Below are positions 21,101-30,604 of a DNA stretch of 64,000 bases, in pieces. The stretch is taken from contig ML976675.1 of NCBI GenBank assembly GCA_010015655.1, forward strand, positions 604,956 through 668,955. Reading direction: 5' to 3'. This DNA is from Bimuria novae-zelandiae CBS 107.79 (lineage: Eukaryota > Ascomycota > Dothideomycetes > Pleosporales > Didymosphaeriaceae). The notes below the pieces were generated by a model that saw only the letters and a list, made by a program, of their open reading frames with translations, ran no database searches and was not told the origin of the DNA. Position 1 is the stretch's first letter. Each line of letters opens with the position of its first letter. Both the position numbers and the translations under genes were made by a program.

Positions 21101-23000
21101 AATATGTTCCAGATTGGCGGAGAAACAACGCACCCAGAATGGCTGATCCCGAGGCTAAAAGCAGCAGCAACATTATAGCAGGCAAACAAGCAAGGAAGCC
21201 ACTAAATTAGGCCTTTACTACATACTATATAGCTTTTGCAGTCGCAATAAATCTAATAGCCCTAGTAAAGCTAGCTAGAGAACTACCAAAGATAAGGCTT
21301 CATCGCGATTAGCTACCACCACCGCCTAAGCGCTAGAAAGACCTTAAGAATTATCTATTTAGCGCAGAGTTTACCTAGGCAGTTTAAGCAGAGTTTAAGA
21401 GCTGCTAGAAAAAGGACTATTTTAAGCGTACTAAGGCAACATTAGCTACAGCAGATGCTAAGATACTGCCCCTAATATAGGTCTTTACGTACAAGTTTAA
21501 TAAAGACGGATATCTATACAAGTTTAAGGCACGACTCTGCGTACGAGGAGACCTACAAGACACGTGGGGAGACACGTATGCTATAACACTTGCTATAAAA
21601 GTGTTTCGAGCACTTATCGCTTTAGTAGTAGCCTTTAGCCTACTAATGTTTCAGTTTAACACATTAAATACCTTTCTTAACGCTCGACTATCGCGAAAGA
21701 TGTACTGCCGTACCCTAAAAGGATTTATAGACATATTCGGTAAGCTTCTTAAGTTGTAACGAGCACTCTATAGCCTTAAGGAAGCACCGCTGCTTTAGTA
21801 CTAAAAGCTATTATTAACCTTAAAGAAGCTCGGCTTAAGGCCAGTACTAAGAGTTCCATGTTTGTTCACGAACAAGCAGTTAATTGTATTCTTTTATATC
21901 GACGATATTATTATCCTTATATATCTACTTAATATAAGCGCCTACTAAGCGTTCAAGCAACAGCTGCTTAATATATATAACATTCGCGAGCTAGGAGAGC
22001 TTAAGTAGTTCTTAGGAATTTAAGTTATTTAAGAAGAGCTTATAAGATCTATCTACTTAATCTAAGACTTATTTATTAACAAGATTGCAACAAAGTTTAA
22101 CTTTAAGCTTAATAGATAATATCTAAACGTACTATTAAAGGAAAACAACCTTACGCCTTTAATAGAGGAACTAAGCGTAGCACGAACACACAGATATTAG
22201 TAATTAGTTAGCTTACTAGCATATATCTTAACCTTAACACGCCTAAACGTCGCGCAAGCACACTTAATACTAGCACGTTATCTTTAGAATCTAGGATAGA
22301 AGTATATGCACGCAGCGCAGCATGTTTAGCGATACCTAATTAGTATAAAGAACCTTACTATTCGTGTATTAGTAGATATACAAGGCGGAATTACGAGTAT
22401 CTTAACACCAGAATTAGCTTAGTAAGAACTAGAACCGTTGTTCTATAGCGTATTAGATGCGGCCTTTGCAGATAAGCTACACACTCGTCGAAGTTCCTAA
22501 GGCTATCTTTTCAAGCTCTACGGCCTACCTATTAATTAGAAAGCGACAATTTAGCGATTAGTTACGAAATTAACTACTAAGGCTAAGCTACTATCTCTAT
22601 CACTAGCAGGAGGAGAGATAGAGTAGTAGTAACACTTCTTTTAGGCAATTTATTTTGACTTAGAGTTTATACTATCGCTCTAGTGCGATAACTAGCAAAC
22701 TGTCTTAATTATAACTAAGACAGCCAATAAGCTTTAGACAAAGCTTAAGCACGTAGACGTGCACCACCACTGGATACGTCAGGAAGTATCAGAAGGCAGA
22801 TTGCAGATTAAATGGAAGCCTACCGCAGAAATGCCAGCTGACGGCCTCACAAAGATCTTTCCACGCCAAAAGCACGCTAGCTTTGTACGCTAGCTAGGAC
22901 TCAGCGATATTTTAGCATTACTAGAGCCTCGAACAGACTTAGAAGATATTGTATTAAACGAGCTCGGGGGGTGGTACTAGAGGAACACACGTAGAGATTA
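18200..23000 (+). pseudogene. Copia gag-pol polyprotein remnant
   Basis: Domains in Copia order can be read through stops: a Cys/His knuckle CICGSRHWYKDYW near 18957-18995 in gag; integrase C-terminal segment (YELVHGKQPLVTYF) near 20385-20430; reverse transcriptase active site FYIDDIIIL near 21893-21919; RNase H/C-terminal segment HHWIRQEVSEGRLQIKWKPT near 22757-22816, ending MPADGLTKIFPRQ. Mutation is patchy: several blocks (about 18880-19030, 20640-21180, 22740-22870) keep many CpA sites and open frames, while the rest is TpA-rich. The copy is inactive. Confidence 0.8.
20640..21180 (+). other. Unmutated linker patch in the Copia polyprotein
   Basis: An open segment of acidic, Gln-rich, low-complexity linker between integrase and reverse transcriptase, for example TAPPQQEEGEEIFDTGAQDA. 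Base composition is balanced and CpA is frequent, in contrast with both flanks. Confidence 0.7.
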
Positions 23001-23065
23001 CTAAGAGCTTAAAGTTACTCCTTTTTTAGCTTTCGTTTCTGCAATTTACTTAAGCTGGGGGGGTA

Positions 23066-23219
23066 TGTTAGCCAACATCACAACTCGACTATGTCGTCAC
23101 ACAGTCATGTGACCTTGCTGATCTAGAATCTTCTAGATACTCCACTTTATGTATATAACCACTCTGACTTTACTAGATAGCAATCAACCCAGTTCGCCTC
23201 CTGCTGTGGTACGCACACA
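23066..23219 (+). repeat. 3' LTR of the Copia, type A
   Basis: 154 bp, preceded by CTGGGGGGGTA and ending CACACA before AAAAG. Nearly identical to 9984-10137 in inverse orientation. Confidence 0.85.
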
Positions 23220-23224
23220 AAAAG

Positions 23225-26200
23225 AAAGAGTACAGATTTAATTATATACTAAAAGGAACTATAACTCTTAGGATTAAATTAGTAATAAAAGATAAAGATG
23301 GTGAAGTTTCCTTAGAAAAGGCTTAGCAATAGTCTTGGGAAATGAAAGAAGAAGAAGGACGCCTCGAACCTATAGCGCTAGTAATAAAGAAGATATCTTT
23401 TTTTAGATATAGGCTTAGGCGAGAAAACGCCTTTAGAGAAGTAAATACTACTAATAGCTAGGCATTAATTAAACTACTAGTATAGCGTAAAGGAATATAG
23501 ATAAAAGTCATACTAAACTTAAGAGTATAGGAAAGTTATGTATTAAGAAAAGCACTTAATAAAGCAGGACTTTATAAGCGTAAAAAGGCTATACCCTATG
23601 CTATTTATATTATAAATAGACAACTAATGCCTAGCAAAGCAATAATTAAATATAAAGTTAAAATAACCCTTATAATCTATAGATACTAAGAATAGATTGC
23701 CCTTAATATTATTAAAAAAGCTAATTATAATGTAATTTTAAGACTACCCTAGTTAAGAAAGCCCAACCCTATAATTAACTAAAAAAAGAAAGAGCTATCC
23801 TTTAAGCGCTATAACTATACATTATAAGCAAAGCCTACGCATTAATAAAATATAATAGTAGATAAGAAAGCTATTAATAATATAGTCTTGCGACGGATAG
23901 TTAAAAAACGGGAAATACCCTTGGCAGACGCTGGTAGGAACCATCAGGTTACAGAGCGCAAGAAGATAGAAGATAGCATAAACCATGAAATTCTAGAATG
24001 CTACCAAGCATGGAATTATATGTTTACAGAGAGAGAAGGAAAAGCAAACCTTCTAGAACATTAACCCTAGGATCACGCAGTTAACCTAGAGGAAGGGAAA
24101 ACGCCACCCTTTAGACTACTATATAGTAAATCTAGAAAAGAACTCCAACAAAAAAAGGAGTTTATTAAGATAAACCTTATAAAAGGATATATTAGACCTT
24201 CGAAGTTACTAGGGGCAAGCCACTTTATATTTATACTAAAAAAGGATAGACAACTAAGGCCTTGCGTAAATTATATGAAACTTAATAATATAATAATTAA
24301 AAATTAATACCTACTACTTAATATCTTAGAACTCTAAGACTAAATTTTGAGAGTAAAGATCTTTATAATAATAAATCTAAAAGATAGATACTACCTTATA
24401 CAAATTAAGGAAGGTAATAAATAAAAAATAGTATTTAGAATATGCTATACACTATTTAAATATATAGTTATGTCTTTTAGGCTTACTAATGCACTAGCGA
24501 CCTTTTAGGCACTAGTTAATAATATACTACGTAACTACCTGGATATATTTGTTATTACGTACATAGACAATATACTTGTCTTCTCTAAAAACGAATTAGA
24601 CCACGTATTGCATGTATAGACAGTTCTAATAGCACTAGACGACGCATATCTATAAATTAAGCTAATAAAGTATAAATTCTATATAATAAGACTAGAATTT
24701 CTAGGACACATTATTAGCATAGATAAAATTAAGATAGCTCTAGATAAAATTAAATATATTAAGAACTAGCTAATACTAAGAACTATAAAAAATATTTAAG
24801 AATTCTTAAAATTTGATAAATTTAATTAATAATTTATTAGAGACTATGCAAAGATTAAAATACCTTTAATAAATCTTATAAAGAAAGATACACTATTTAT
24901 ATAAATAGTAAAGTGTAAAAAGTTATTCTAACTTTTAAAAATAGCATGTATTATGCCACTGGCACTTATCTACTTTCAGGATAGAGAACTACTACGATTT
25001 GAAACAGACGCAAGCGACCTTGCAATAGGCGCATGTGCAAAATAGGAAAAGAATGGCCAATGGCATCTAATTGCATACTACTCACGGAAGTTCAACGATG
25101 TAGAAACACGATACGACGTACACGATAAAGAACTCTATGCTATTGTGAAAGCATTAAAACACTAGAGGATCTACGCCCTTAGTTATTTAACGCTAAAAAT
25201 CTATATAAACTATAAGAATCTATTATAGTTCACGATAACTAAAGAACTTACACCATAATAATAGTAATAATTAGAGACTACTAGATAATATAAATTTAAT
25301 GTTATCTATATAGTAGGAAAAGAGAATAGACAAGTAAATATATTTAACTAATAAAGTAATCTTGCAGATAAGAAGGCGAAAACCTATTCTATAATACTAT
25401 AAAAGAATAAGGATAGTTCTCTAGAATCTATAGTAAAACTTAACTAACTCTTCGTTATCATACGGGAAGTACCTAAGGAACTACAGACTAAGATTATATA
25501 ATAATACTACGATAACCTAGTGTACGGACACCTAGACATTAGGAAGACAATAGAACTTATCTAGCAAAACTATAGCTTTAAAGGAATTAAAGACGCAGTA
25601 ACTATATATATCTATAAATACGTAGATTGCTAGCGTAATAAACACGTAATATATCTTAAGTATAGAGAGATATAGGCAATCTAAATACCTATTACACTAT
25701 AGGAAGATATCGCTATAGACTTTATTATAGGATTACTAAGATTAAAGGACCCTATAACAGGAATCAATTATAACGTAATACTAAATATTATCTATTAATT
25801 TACTAAATACGTAGAATTACTACTATATTAAAAAATAACTATAGTAAAAGAACTCGCATTCCTTATCCTAGATTAACTTATATAACACTACGGTATTCTA
25901 AAGATAATTATTAGCAATAAAGACAAACTCTTTATATTAAACTACTAAATAATACTTATAGCACTTATTAGAATAAAATAAAAACTATTAATAGCATATT
26001 ATCCGCACACCGACGGACAAACAGAACGTACGAATTAAATAATTAAGACGTACCTACGCATCTACTATAATAATTAGAAGAATAACTAGATTTCCTTATT
26101 ACCTATAGTATAGTTGGCAAACAATAACAAGATATTAACAGTAACAGGATTTACACTATTCTTTGCAAACTATAAAAGATACTTATATCTCTTTAATTAA

Positions 26201-27500
26201 ACACTTCCTACAGCGATTAGGATAAAGGAAGTAATAAATATAGTAAAAACTATAAAGAAAACACACGCGCAACTCTAAAAGAATCTTAAAAAACCTTAAT
26301 AGCTAAGTATTTCCTATATAAATTAAAAAAGAAAAATAGCACCTTAGCAAAAGAAGGGGGATAAAGTATATCTACTTATAAAGAATCTTTAAACCTAGAA
26401 GAAAAAACACAAGAAACTAGATTATATTAATGTTAAACTATTTTTTATTATTAAATAAGTATTACTAATTAACTACTAATTAGAACTACTGCTAGACGCG
26501 AAAATACACCTAGTATTCTATATAGACTAACTTAAACCTATAGACCTTAAGATACTAGTCGAGACAACCTTTTATTACTAGCTAGAGAAAGAAAACGAAT
26601 TTAAAGTTAAAGTACTTTTAAAATATAGAGAAGTTAGATAAGAAGACTTTTAAAATAATAAGTTTTTATAAGAGTAGTTAGTTAAGTAGAAAAGATACCT
26701 ATACTTAGAAAATATATAAGAACCTAAATTTAAACTTCGTAAGAACTACTAATAGCTCTTAAAAAAAGTATAAAATAAAATCTATAACTACTACTACTAT
26801 ACTAAAGTAACAAGAGAAAGCTTTAATAGAAATAAGACTTATAATATAGTAATAATTAATACACTAAGAAACTAGGAAAACCCTAGAGAACAATTAAAAA
26901 AGGATTAGTAAACTTATATAAAACTTATATACCTAAGATAAAGGTTAAGGTAATAAAAATATCTTATTTAGTAAACCTAATATTGCCTATATAGCAGGTA
27001 AATATCTAACGAAAGCATCCGCGACAGGATAATTAACTACCTTAGTATTTACTACCTCTCCCTTAGTAGCTAAATTAAATATAAGATATAACGTCTTCTT
27101 ACGCGTACGCTCTTTAGCCTATATTAGTTTTCTCTTATTTTTTAATAAATAAGAAATAATTATAGCTAATTATTTCTTATTCTCTTTAACCTTTTTTCTA
27201 TACTCCTCTTATATCTTATTTAATAATACCTAAGACATGTTAACGCACGAATAGCTAAGGCAAATATACTTAGTGTATTTTAAACCTAATTTAGGCATAA
27301 TATAATACTTTTAACCTTTAAATTTACACTTAAAATAAGAGTGCTTAGTAATAAAATTAGCTTAAAAAATTTTATTGTATAAATAAAGTTTGCAAGTAGT
27401 AGACTTAGTAAGTATAATAACTAATATTATACTTATAAATATAAAAGCGGAGTTACGCTTATATAAGAAAAGGTAAAACTTAATACGTAATATATGGATA
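23225..27500 (+). pseudogene. Gypsy pol remnant: RT, RNase H, integrase
   Basis: Reverse transcriptase with HFIFILKKDRQLRPCVNY and active-site region YIDNILVFS (about 24560), where the second catalytic Asp is Asn, as GAC/GAT to AAT change would give. RNase H has LRFETDASDLAIGAC and DVHDKELYAIVKALKH near 24995-25160 in a little-mutated patch. Integrase has a YGHLDIRKTIELI-like zinc region and PHTDGQTERTN near 26005-26040. Dozens of TAA/TAG codons interrupt all domains. Confidence 0.85.
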
Positions 27501-27522
27501 AATCTTAAAAGGGAAACGATAA

Positions 27523-27931
27523 TACTAGGATCTAAAATCTTAGAAAAGCTATGCTAGTTTTATACTTAACCCCTTATATTATTTACTATAAATAACTAGT
27601 TATTCTGCGACTACGCCGCATGGCGCTAAGTCACGTGACTGCTCTGTAGAGAGGGCTCGGCAGAGAGCGCTCGCCAGCGAGCAGTCTGGGACATGTATAT
27701 ATAGGAACACAATGGTAGTCTCTTACTATCGTGTTTAACCTGTTTACTAATCTATCGTTTGGATTTAACTTAGGCTCTTGTTAATTTAATTATGCTATAC
27801 ACACTTTTAATACTAACGTCCTATTAATATGCGCAGGCTATTAATACACCTTTACCTATATTACTAACACTCTTGCCTAAGAACTAACCCTATTATCTCT
27901 TTAGGACCAGCTATCCCTTAGGGATTTAACA
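27523..27931 (+). repeat. Gypsy 3' LTR
   Basis: Pairs with 15763-16157. Its first bases read TACTAGGATC instead of TGTTAGGATC, fitting C:G to T:A change. It holds a short extra segment (GGCTCGGCAGAGAGC near 27653) that looks like local duplication. A purine tract (AAAAGGGAAACG) precedes it. Confidence 0.9.
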
Positions 27932-27936
27932 ACTAT

Positions 27937-28308
27937 CTATCCTATCCCTTACTATTATCTAAATTATCTTTATAGTCCTACTAAGGCCTTCCTTCTAGAA
28001 GTAGTCCTTAGGACTAACTATAGTCCTAACCTTTATGCGGGACTTCTCGCTTATATAGGACTATATTATATAATTACTAACCTAAAACTAACTAGTTTAG
28101 ACTAGTTAGTCTAAAGACCACCAGACCGGACTAACTAGTCCACCAGAATGCCTTGGACCGGACTAGTTGAAGCAGTTGGTCTGGTCCGTGGACTAGCTCA
28201 CGGACTAACTAGTTAAAAGCCTGCGTGTAGCTATTATACAAGTCGTATGTAGTATTATAGGATTATTATAAATAATTATAAGTAAGTATTAGCCTTAGCG
28301 GATGCAAA
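27937..28308 (-). repeat. Hairpin-rich leader of the outer LTR element
   Basis: Downstream of the primer site (reading leftward) lies non-coding DNA with repeated ACTAGTTAGTCCG-type strings able to form stems, for example TTTAGACTAACTAGTCTAAA and CCGTGAGCTAGTCCACGG. There is no open frame. The Gypsy insertion cuts it at 27932. Confidence 0.5.
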
Positions 28309-28321
28309 CCGGGCTCATAAC
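28309..28321 (-). promoter_or_regulatory. Primer-binding site for half initiator tRNA-Met
   Basis: GTTATGAGCCCGG on the minus strand, adjacent to the LTR at 28322-28458; same 13 nt as in three other elements here. Confidence 0.7.
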
Positions 28322-28458
28322 TGTAATATTAAAAAAGACTGTTAAGGCAATCGTTGTTTTAATTAAGAAGCTACTCTACAGGAGCTATACACTGTATGGA
28401 TCACGTGCACGGGTCGCACGTATGGGGGTGGCCCAAGCTTCCATACTGAACCGTCACA
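28322..28458 (-). repeat. 5' LTR of the outer element, type C
   Basis: 137 bp on the minus strand from TGTGACGGTTCAG to AATATTACA. The first ten bases equal those of the type B LTR at 17881, then it diverges. The outer edge meets gene sequence at 28459. No second copy was found in the window. Confidence 0.6.
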
Positions 28459-28540
28459 CCATTGATACGATTCAATTTACTATAGGGTGGATGGTGGAAC
28501 TGCTTTTACGGGAAATCTTTTGCGGCATAGGGTGCTTTGC
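28459..28540 (-). pseudogene. 5' side of the gene split by the transposon block
   Basis: Reading leftward, the frame gives KAPYAAKDFP, a TAA at 28506-28508, then KQFHHPPYSKLNRI and reaches the block. Collapsing the 5-bp duplication continues the codons in phase into GAVFRVSDVV at 15266. The TAA may be a RIP-type change of CAA. A candidate intron (branch GCTAATG near 28560) precedes it. Upstream exons and the start were not identified. Confidence 0.5.
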
Positions 28541-28796
28541 GTTACGCAGGGGGGGAACATTAGCTATAACGTGCAAATATATGGGAAGGATACTATAAAT
28601 ACTATTTAATCCAGTATAGCAATTATATACTATTATCTTATTGTGTTGTTGAGATAGGTCGCTACAAAGGTGTACAAAGTTAGTGGGGCTGCGCGCTCAC
28701 TTGCCGGACACGTTACAGCTAACAAACCCTCATACAAGTCAGAGGTGCATGCCCAGCACATACCTCCCACAAAACCCATCTTACCATCTTCGCCAT
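28541..28796. other. Spacer between split gene and gene island
   Basis: No gene recognised. AT-rich up to about 28660, then balanced composition. Confidence 0.3.
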
Positions 28797-29123
28797 TCAT
28801 ACCTCACCTCCTTCCACCACATCCACATACGCCGGTACCCTCCCTCCCCCCTCGCACGCCTCATACGGCGGCGGCGCCTCCCCATTCACCAATCCCTCTT
28901 CCACATCCACATCACCATCATCGTCACCTGCCTCCCGATACCCCTCCCGGGTAAGCATACCGCCGAAGAGGGCGCTGAAGACGTAGGCAACCCAGACGAG
29001 GAGCAGGAAGATGAGGAACTTGAAGAGGAGGCGGATAGGGGCGTAGAAGGGGTCTGTGAAGAGGGGTGAGGGCTTGGGAGAAGTGTGGGGACGGGACGGG
29101 ACGGTAATGGTGTGGGGAGTCAT
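28797..29123 (-). CDS. Small single-pass membrane protein
   Basis: 108 aa from ATG 29123. A Pro/Ser/Thr-rich N-terminus (residues 1-30) precedes one strongly hydrophobic segment (RLLFKFLIFLLLVWVAYVFS, about 31-50). The C-terminal half is acidic and then Pro/Gly-rich (GEAPPPYEACEGG); PPPY could bind a WW domain. Length, single helix and tail resemble short fungal membrane proteins of unknown function. No introns needed. It is the first gene of the island after the transposon block and is on the same strand as the CX9C gene upstream. Other frames across it are low-complexity shadows. Confidence 0.5.
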   Translation of the reverse strand: MTPHTITVPSRPHTSPKPSPLFTDPFYAPIRLLFKFLIFLLLVWVAYVFSALFGGMLTREGYREAGDDDGDVDVEEGLVNGEAPPPYEACEGGGRVPAYVDVVEGGEV

Positions 29124-29436
29124 GTTATTGTAAAGATATAGGTGTGTGAATAGCGGGTAGTTGAAAAGGTTGATAAGGGTTTGTTGGAGTAGGTTATGAG
29201 GGTTTGAGTCTGGTTCGACAGTTGAAAGGGGATGTCGTGGGCTTTAACGCTCAGCAGTCTGGGGCTCTGCGTTGTGGGTATTTTGTGTATGCACAACGTT
29301 GAATGATGGTAACATTGATGGTCCGCAGCGCGTTAACAATGCCATAACCGTGACTGAGACGTACGCAATGAGAATGCTTCCCTCGGCGTAAAGTCGTGAT
29401 ATTGATACATGTTTTTACAGTCACTTGGGAAGCAGA
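29124..29436. other. Intergenic, 3' region of the CX9C gene
   Basis: No gene seen; short A/T-rich stretches near 29130-29220. Serves as promoter side for the 28797-29123 gene and terminator side for 29437-30402. Confidence 0.4.
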
Positions 29437-30402
29437 CTACGTGTTCCGATCCCAGCCCCACAGCCTTTTGATGTTGTCGCCGATAGTGGCCTGCCCGGCT
29501 TCCCTCCGCTTCATCCGGTTTATCCGCTCCTCGATGAACGCGTCTTGCACCTGCTTCGCCTGTCCGAGCTGGGCTTGCATTTCGCCCAGCAGTGCGCTCT
29601 TCTCGACCTCCTGGTCTGCCGGGGGCATTTCGCCCAGCAGCTTCTCGTATCGCTTCCGCGATTCGGGCTTGATGAGCTTCCACAAGTCTTGCTCGTCGTC
29701 ACCGGGTTGAGATTTGCCCGCCGACATGGCGAGCGCAACATTCCGTTTCGACAGCACGCTCTCAAACTTGGGCGGCTCTCTGCCCTCTTCTTTCGCCTTT
29801 GCTATCGCGGCCTCTTGCTCCAGCATCTGCTGGTAGAGCTTGTCCGCATGCATCTGTATCCGCTCGCTCTCTTCGGGGCTCCGCACATCCATGGTGAGGT
29901 AGCCAAGAGCTTTTAAGAACTTGGACTGCATGTCGTAGCAGCGATTGAACTTCTTCGACTCCGCGTTGCACAGTGTCATGGTCTGCCAGTACGTCTTGGG
30001 CTTCTGGAAGCACTCAAACTGCTCCATGTATTCTATTGCGCAGTTCTCGAGGGCGATGCGCCCGATGTCGGCTTTGCGGTCGTTGAAGGCGTCCACGATG
30101 TCCTTGAGCTTGTCTTGCTCCGTCTTCGCGCGGTCCTCGAGCTGGTTCTGGGGCACGTAGTCTTTCCACAGGTGCGCATAGCGGCCATCTTGGAACTGGG
30201 ATTGCGGCGGTATGTAGGGCTTCTCGGGTGCTTTGGGCTGCGTTTGTGCTGATTGCTCCTCTTCCTTGGGCTTCTCGACGGGTTTCGAAGGCAGTGCGGG
30301 CTTTGGGCCGGTTGGGGCTTCCTTGGTCAGGAAGTCTTGGAGGGAAGGATCGAGGTTGTTTTCCGGATTGGAACTGCCGTTGCTGCCCCAGAGCCAGCCC
30401 AT
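29437..30402 (-). CDS. Large twin CX9C (CHCH-type) protein
   Basis: 321 aa from ATG 30402 (MGWLWGSNGSSNPENNLDPS). After a Pro/Lys/Glu-rich N-terminus comes a helical region with two exact CX9C motifs: C121/C131 in CAIEYMEQFEC and C145/C155 in CNAESKKFNRC. Twin CX9C helices mark proteins of the mitochondrial intermembrane space oxidised by Mia40. The rest is charged coiled coil (AIAKAKEEGREPPKFE; AQLGQAKQVQDAFIEERINR) ending in a basic helix. Typical CX9C proteins are 60-150 aa, so this is unusually long. It is conserved-looking and intact, with normal codon use. Function is unknown to me; mitochondrial location is inferred from the motif only. Divergent from the kinetochore gene at 30605 with 202 bp between starts. 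Confidence 0.7.
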   Translation of the reverse strand: MGWLWGSNGSSNPENNLDPSLQDFLTKEAPTGPKPALPSKPVEKPKEEEQSAQTQPKAPEKPYIPPQSQFQDGRYAHLWKDYVPQNQLEDRAKTEQDKLKDIVDAFNDRKADIGRIALENCAIEYMEQFECFQKPKTYWQTMTLCNAESKKFNRCYDMQSKFLKALGYLTMDVRSPEESERIQMHADKLYQQMLEQEAAIAKAKEEGREPPKFESVLSKRNVALAMSAGKSQPGDDEQDLWKLIKPESRKRYEKLLGEMPPADQEVEKSALLGEMQAQLGQAKQVQDAFIEERINRMKRREAGQATIGDNIKRLWGWDRNT

Positions 30403-30604
30403 TGCGAGACTGTAATAGTGATAGATTCCAAGGCTGTTGATTTGGTCCGTACAAAAGTTCGGGTGGTGAGGCCTGGGCAGCGGAGTGGCCCTGCCGCGCC
30501 TAAGCTTTCGCGTCACTGCCCGCCGGCTCCACAACAATCAACACCACCTACGACACGCGACGAACCCCATTGATTACGTATTTCAGAATTTGCATCTGCC
30601 TGTG
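30403..30604. promoter_or_regulatory. Divergent promoter region
   Basis: 202 bp between opposite ATGs (30402 and 30605), GC-rich in the middle. No specific site is claimed. Head-to-head spacing this short implies shared regulatory DNA. Confidence 0.45.

Larger units (their letters stand above)
17881..23219 (+). mobile_element. Copia LTR retrotransposon nested in the Gypsy, with unlike LTRs
   Basis: Flanked by AAAAG on both sides (17876-17880, 23220-23224). It starts TGTGACGGTTAAG and ends GGTACGCACACA, so TG..CA ends hold, yet the two ends are different LTRs: 62 bp at 17881-17942 and 154 bp at 23066-23219. A primer site follows the left LTR and a GGGGGGG purine tract precedes the right one. 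The interior is a Copia gag-pol, and the Gypsy coding resumes after the right flank. Confidence 0.85.
15763..27931 (+). mobile_element. Gypsy LTR retrotransposon, RIP-mutated, with nested Copia
   Basis: LTRs of 395 bp (15763-16157) and 409 bp (27523-27931) flank gag-pol remains; the 5-bp duplication ACTAT lies at 15758-15762 and 27932-27936. Removing the nested Copia and its duplication leaves about 6.8 kb, a normal Gypsy length. Domain order gag (zinc knuckle), reverse transcriptase, RNase H, integrase is that of Metaviridae. Dense in-frame stops show the copy is dead. Confidence 0.9.
15270..28458. mobile_element. 13.2-kb nested transposon block inside a gene
   Basis: Composition changes sharply at about 15270 and again near 28310-28460. 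Flanks are CCATC (15265-15269) and CCATT (28459-28463), a plausible 5-bp target duplication with one transition. The block contains, from outside in, remains of an LTR element whose 5' LTR and primer site are at its right end (28458-28309, minus strand), a Gypsy (15763-27931) and a Copia (17881-23219). The left end of the outermost element is not resolved. Confidence 0.65.

Noticed and set aside
28670..29069. Plus-strand frames over the small membrane protein
   Set aside because: His/Pro/Ser-rich low-complexity reverse shadows of the minus-strand gene.
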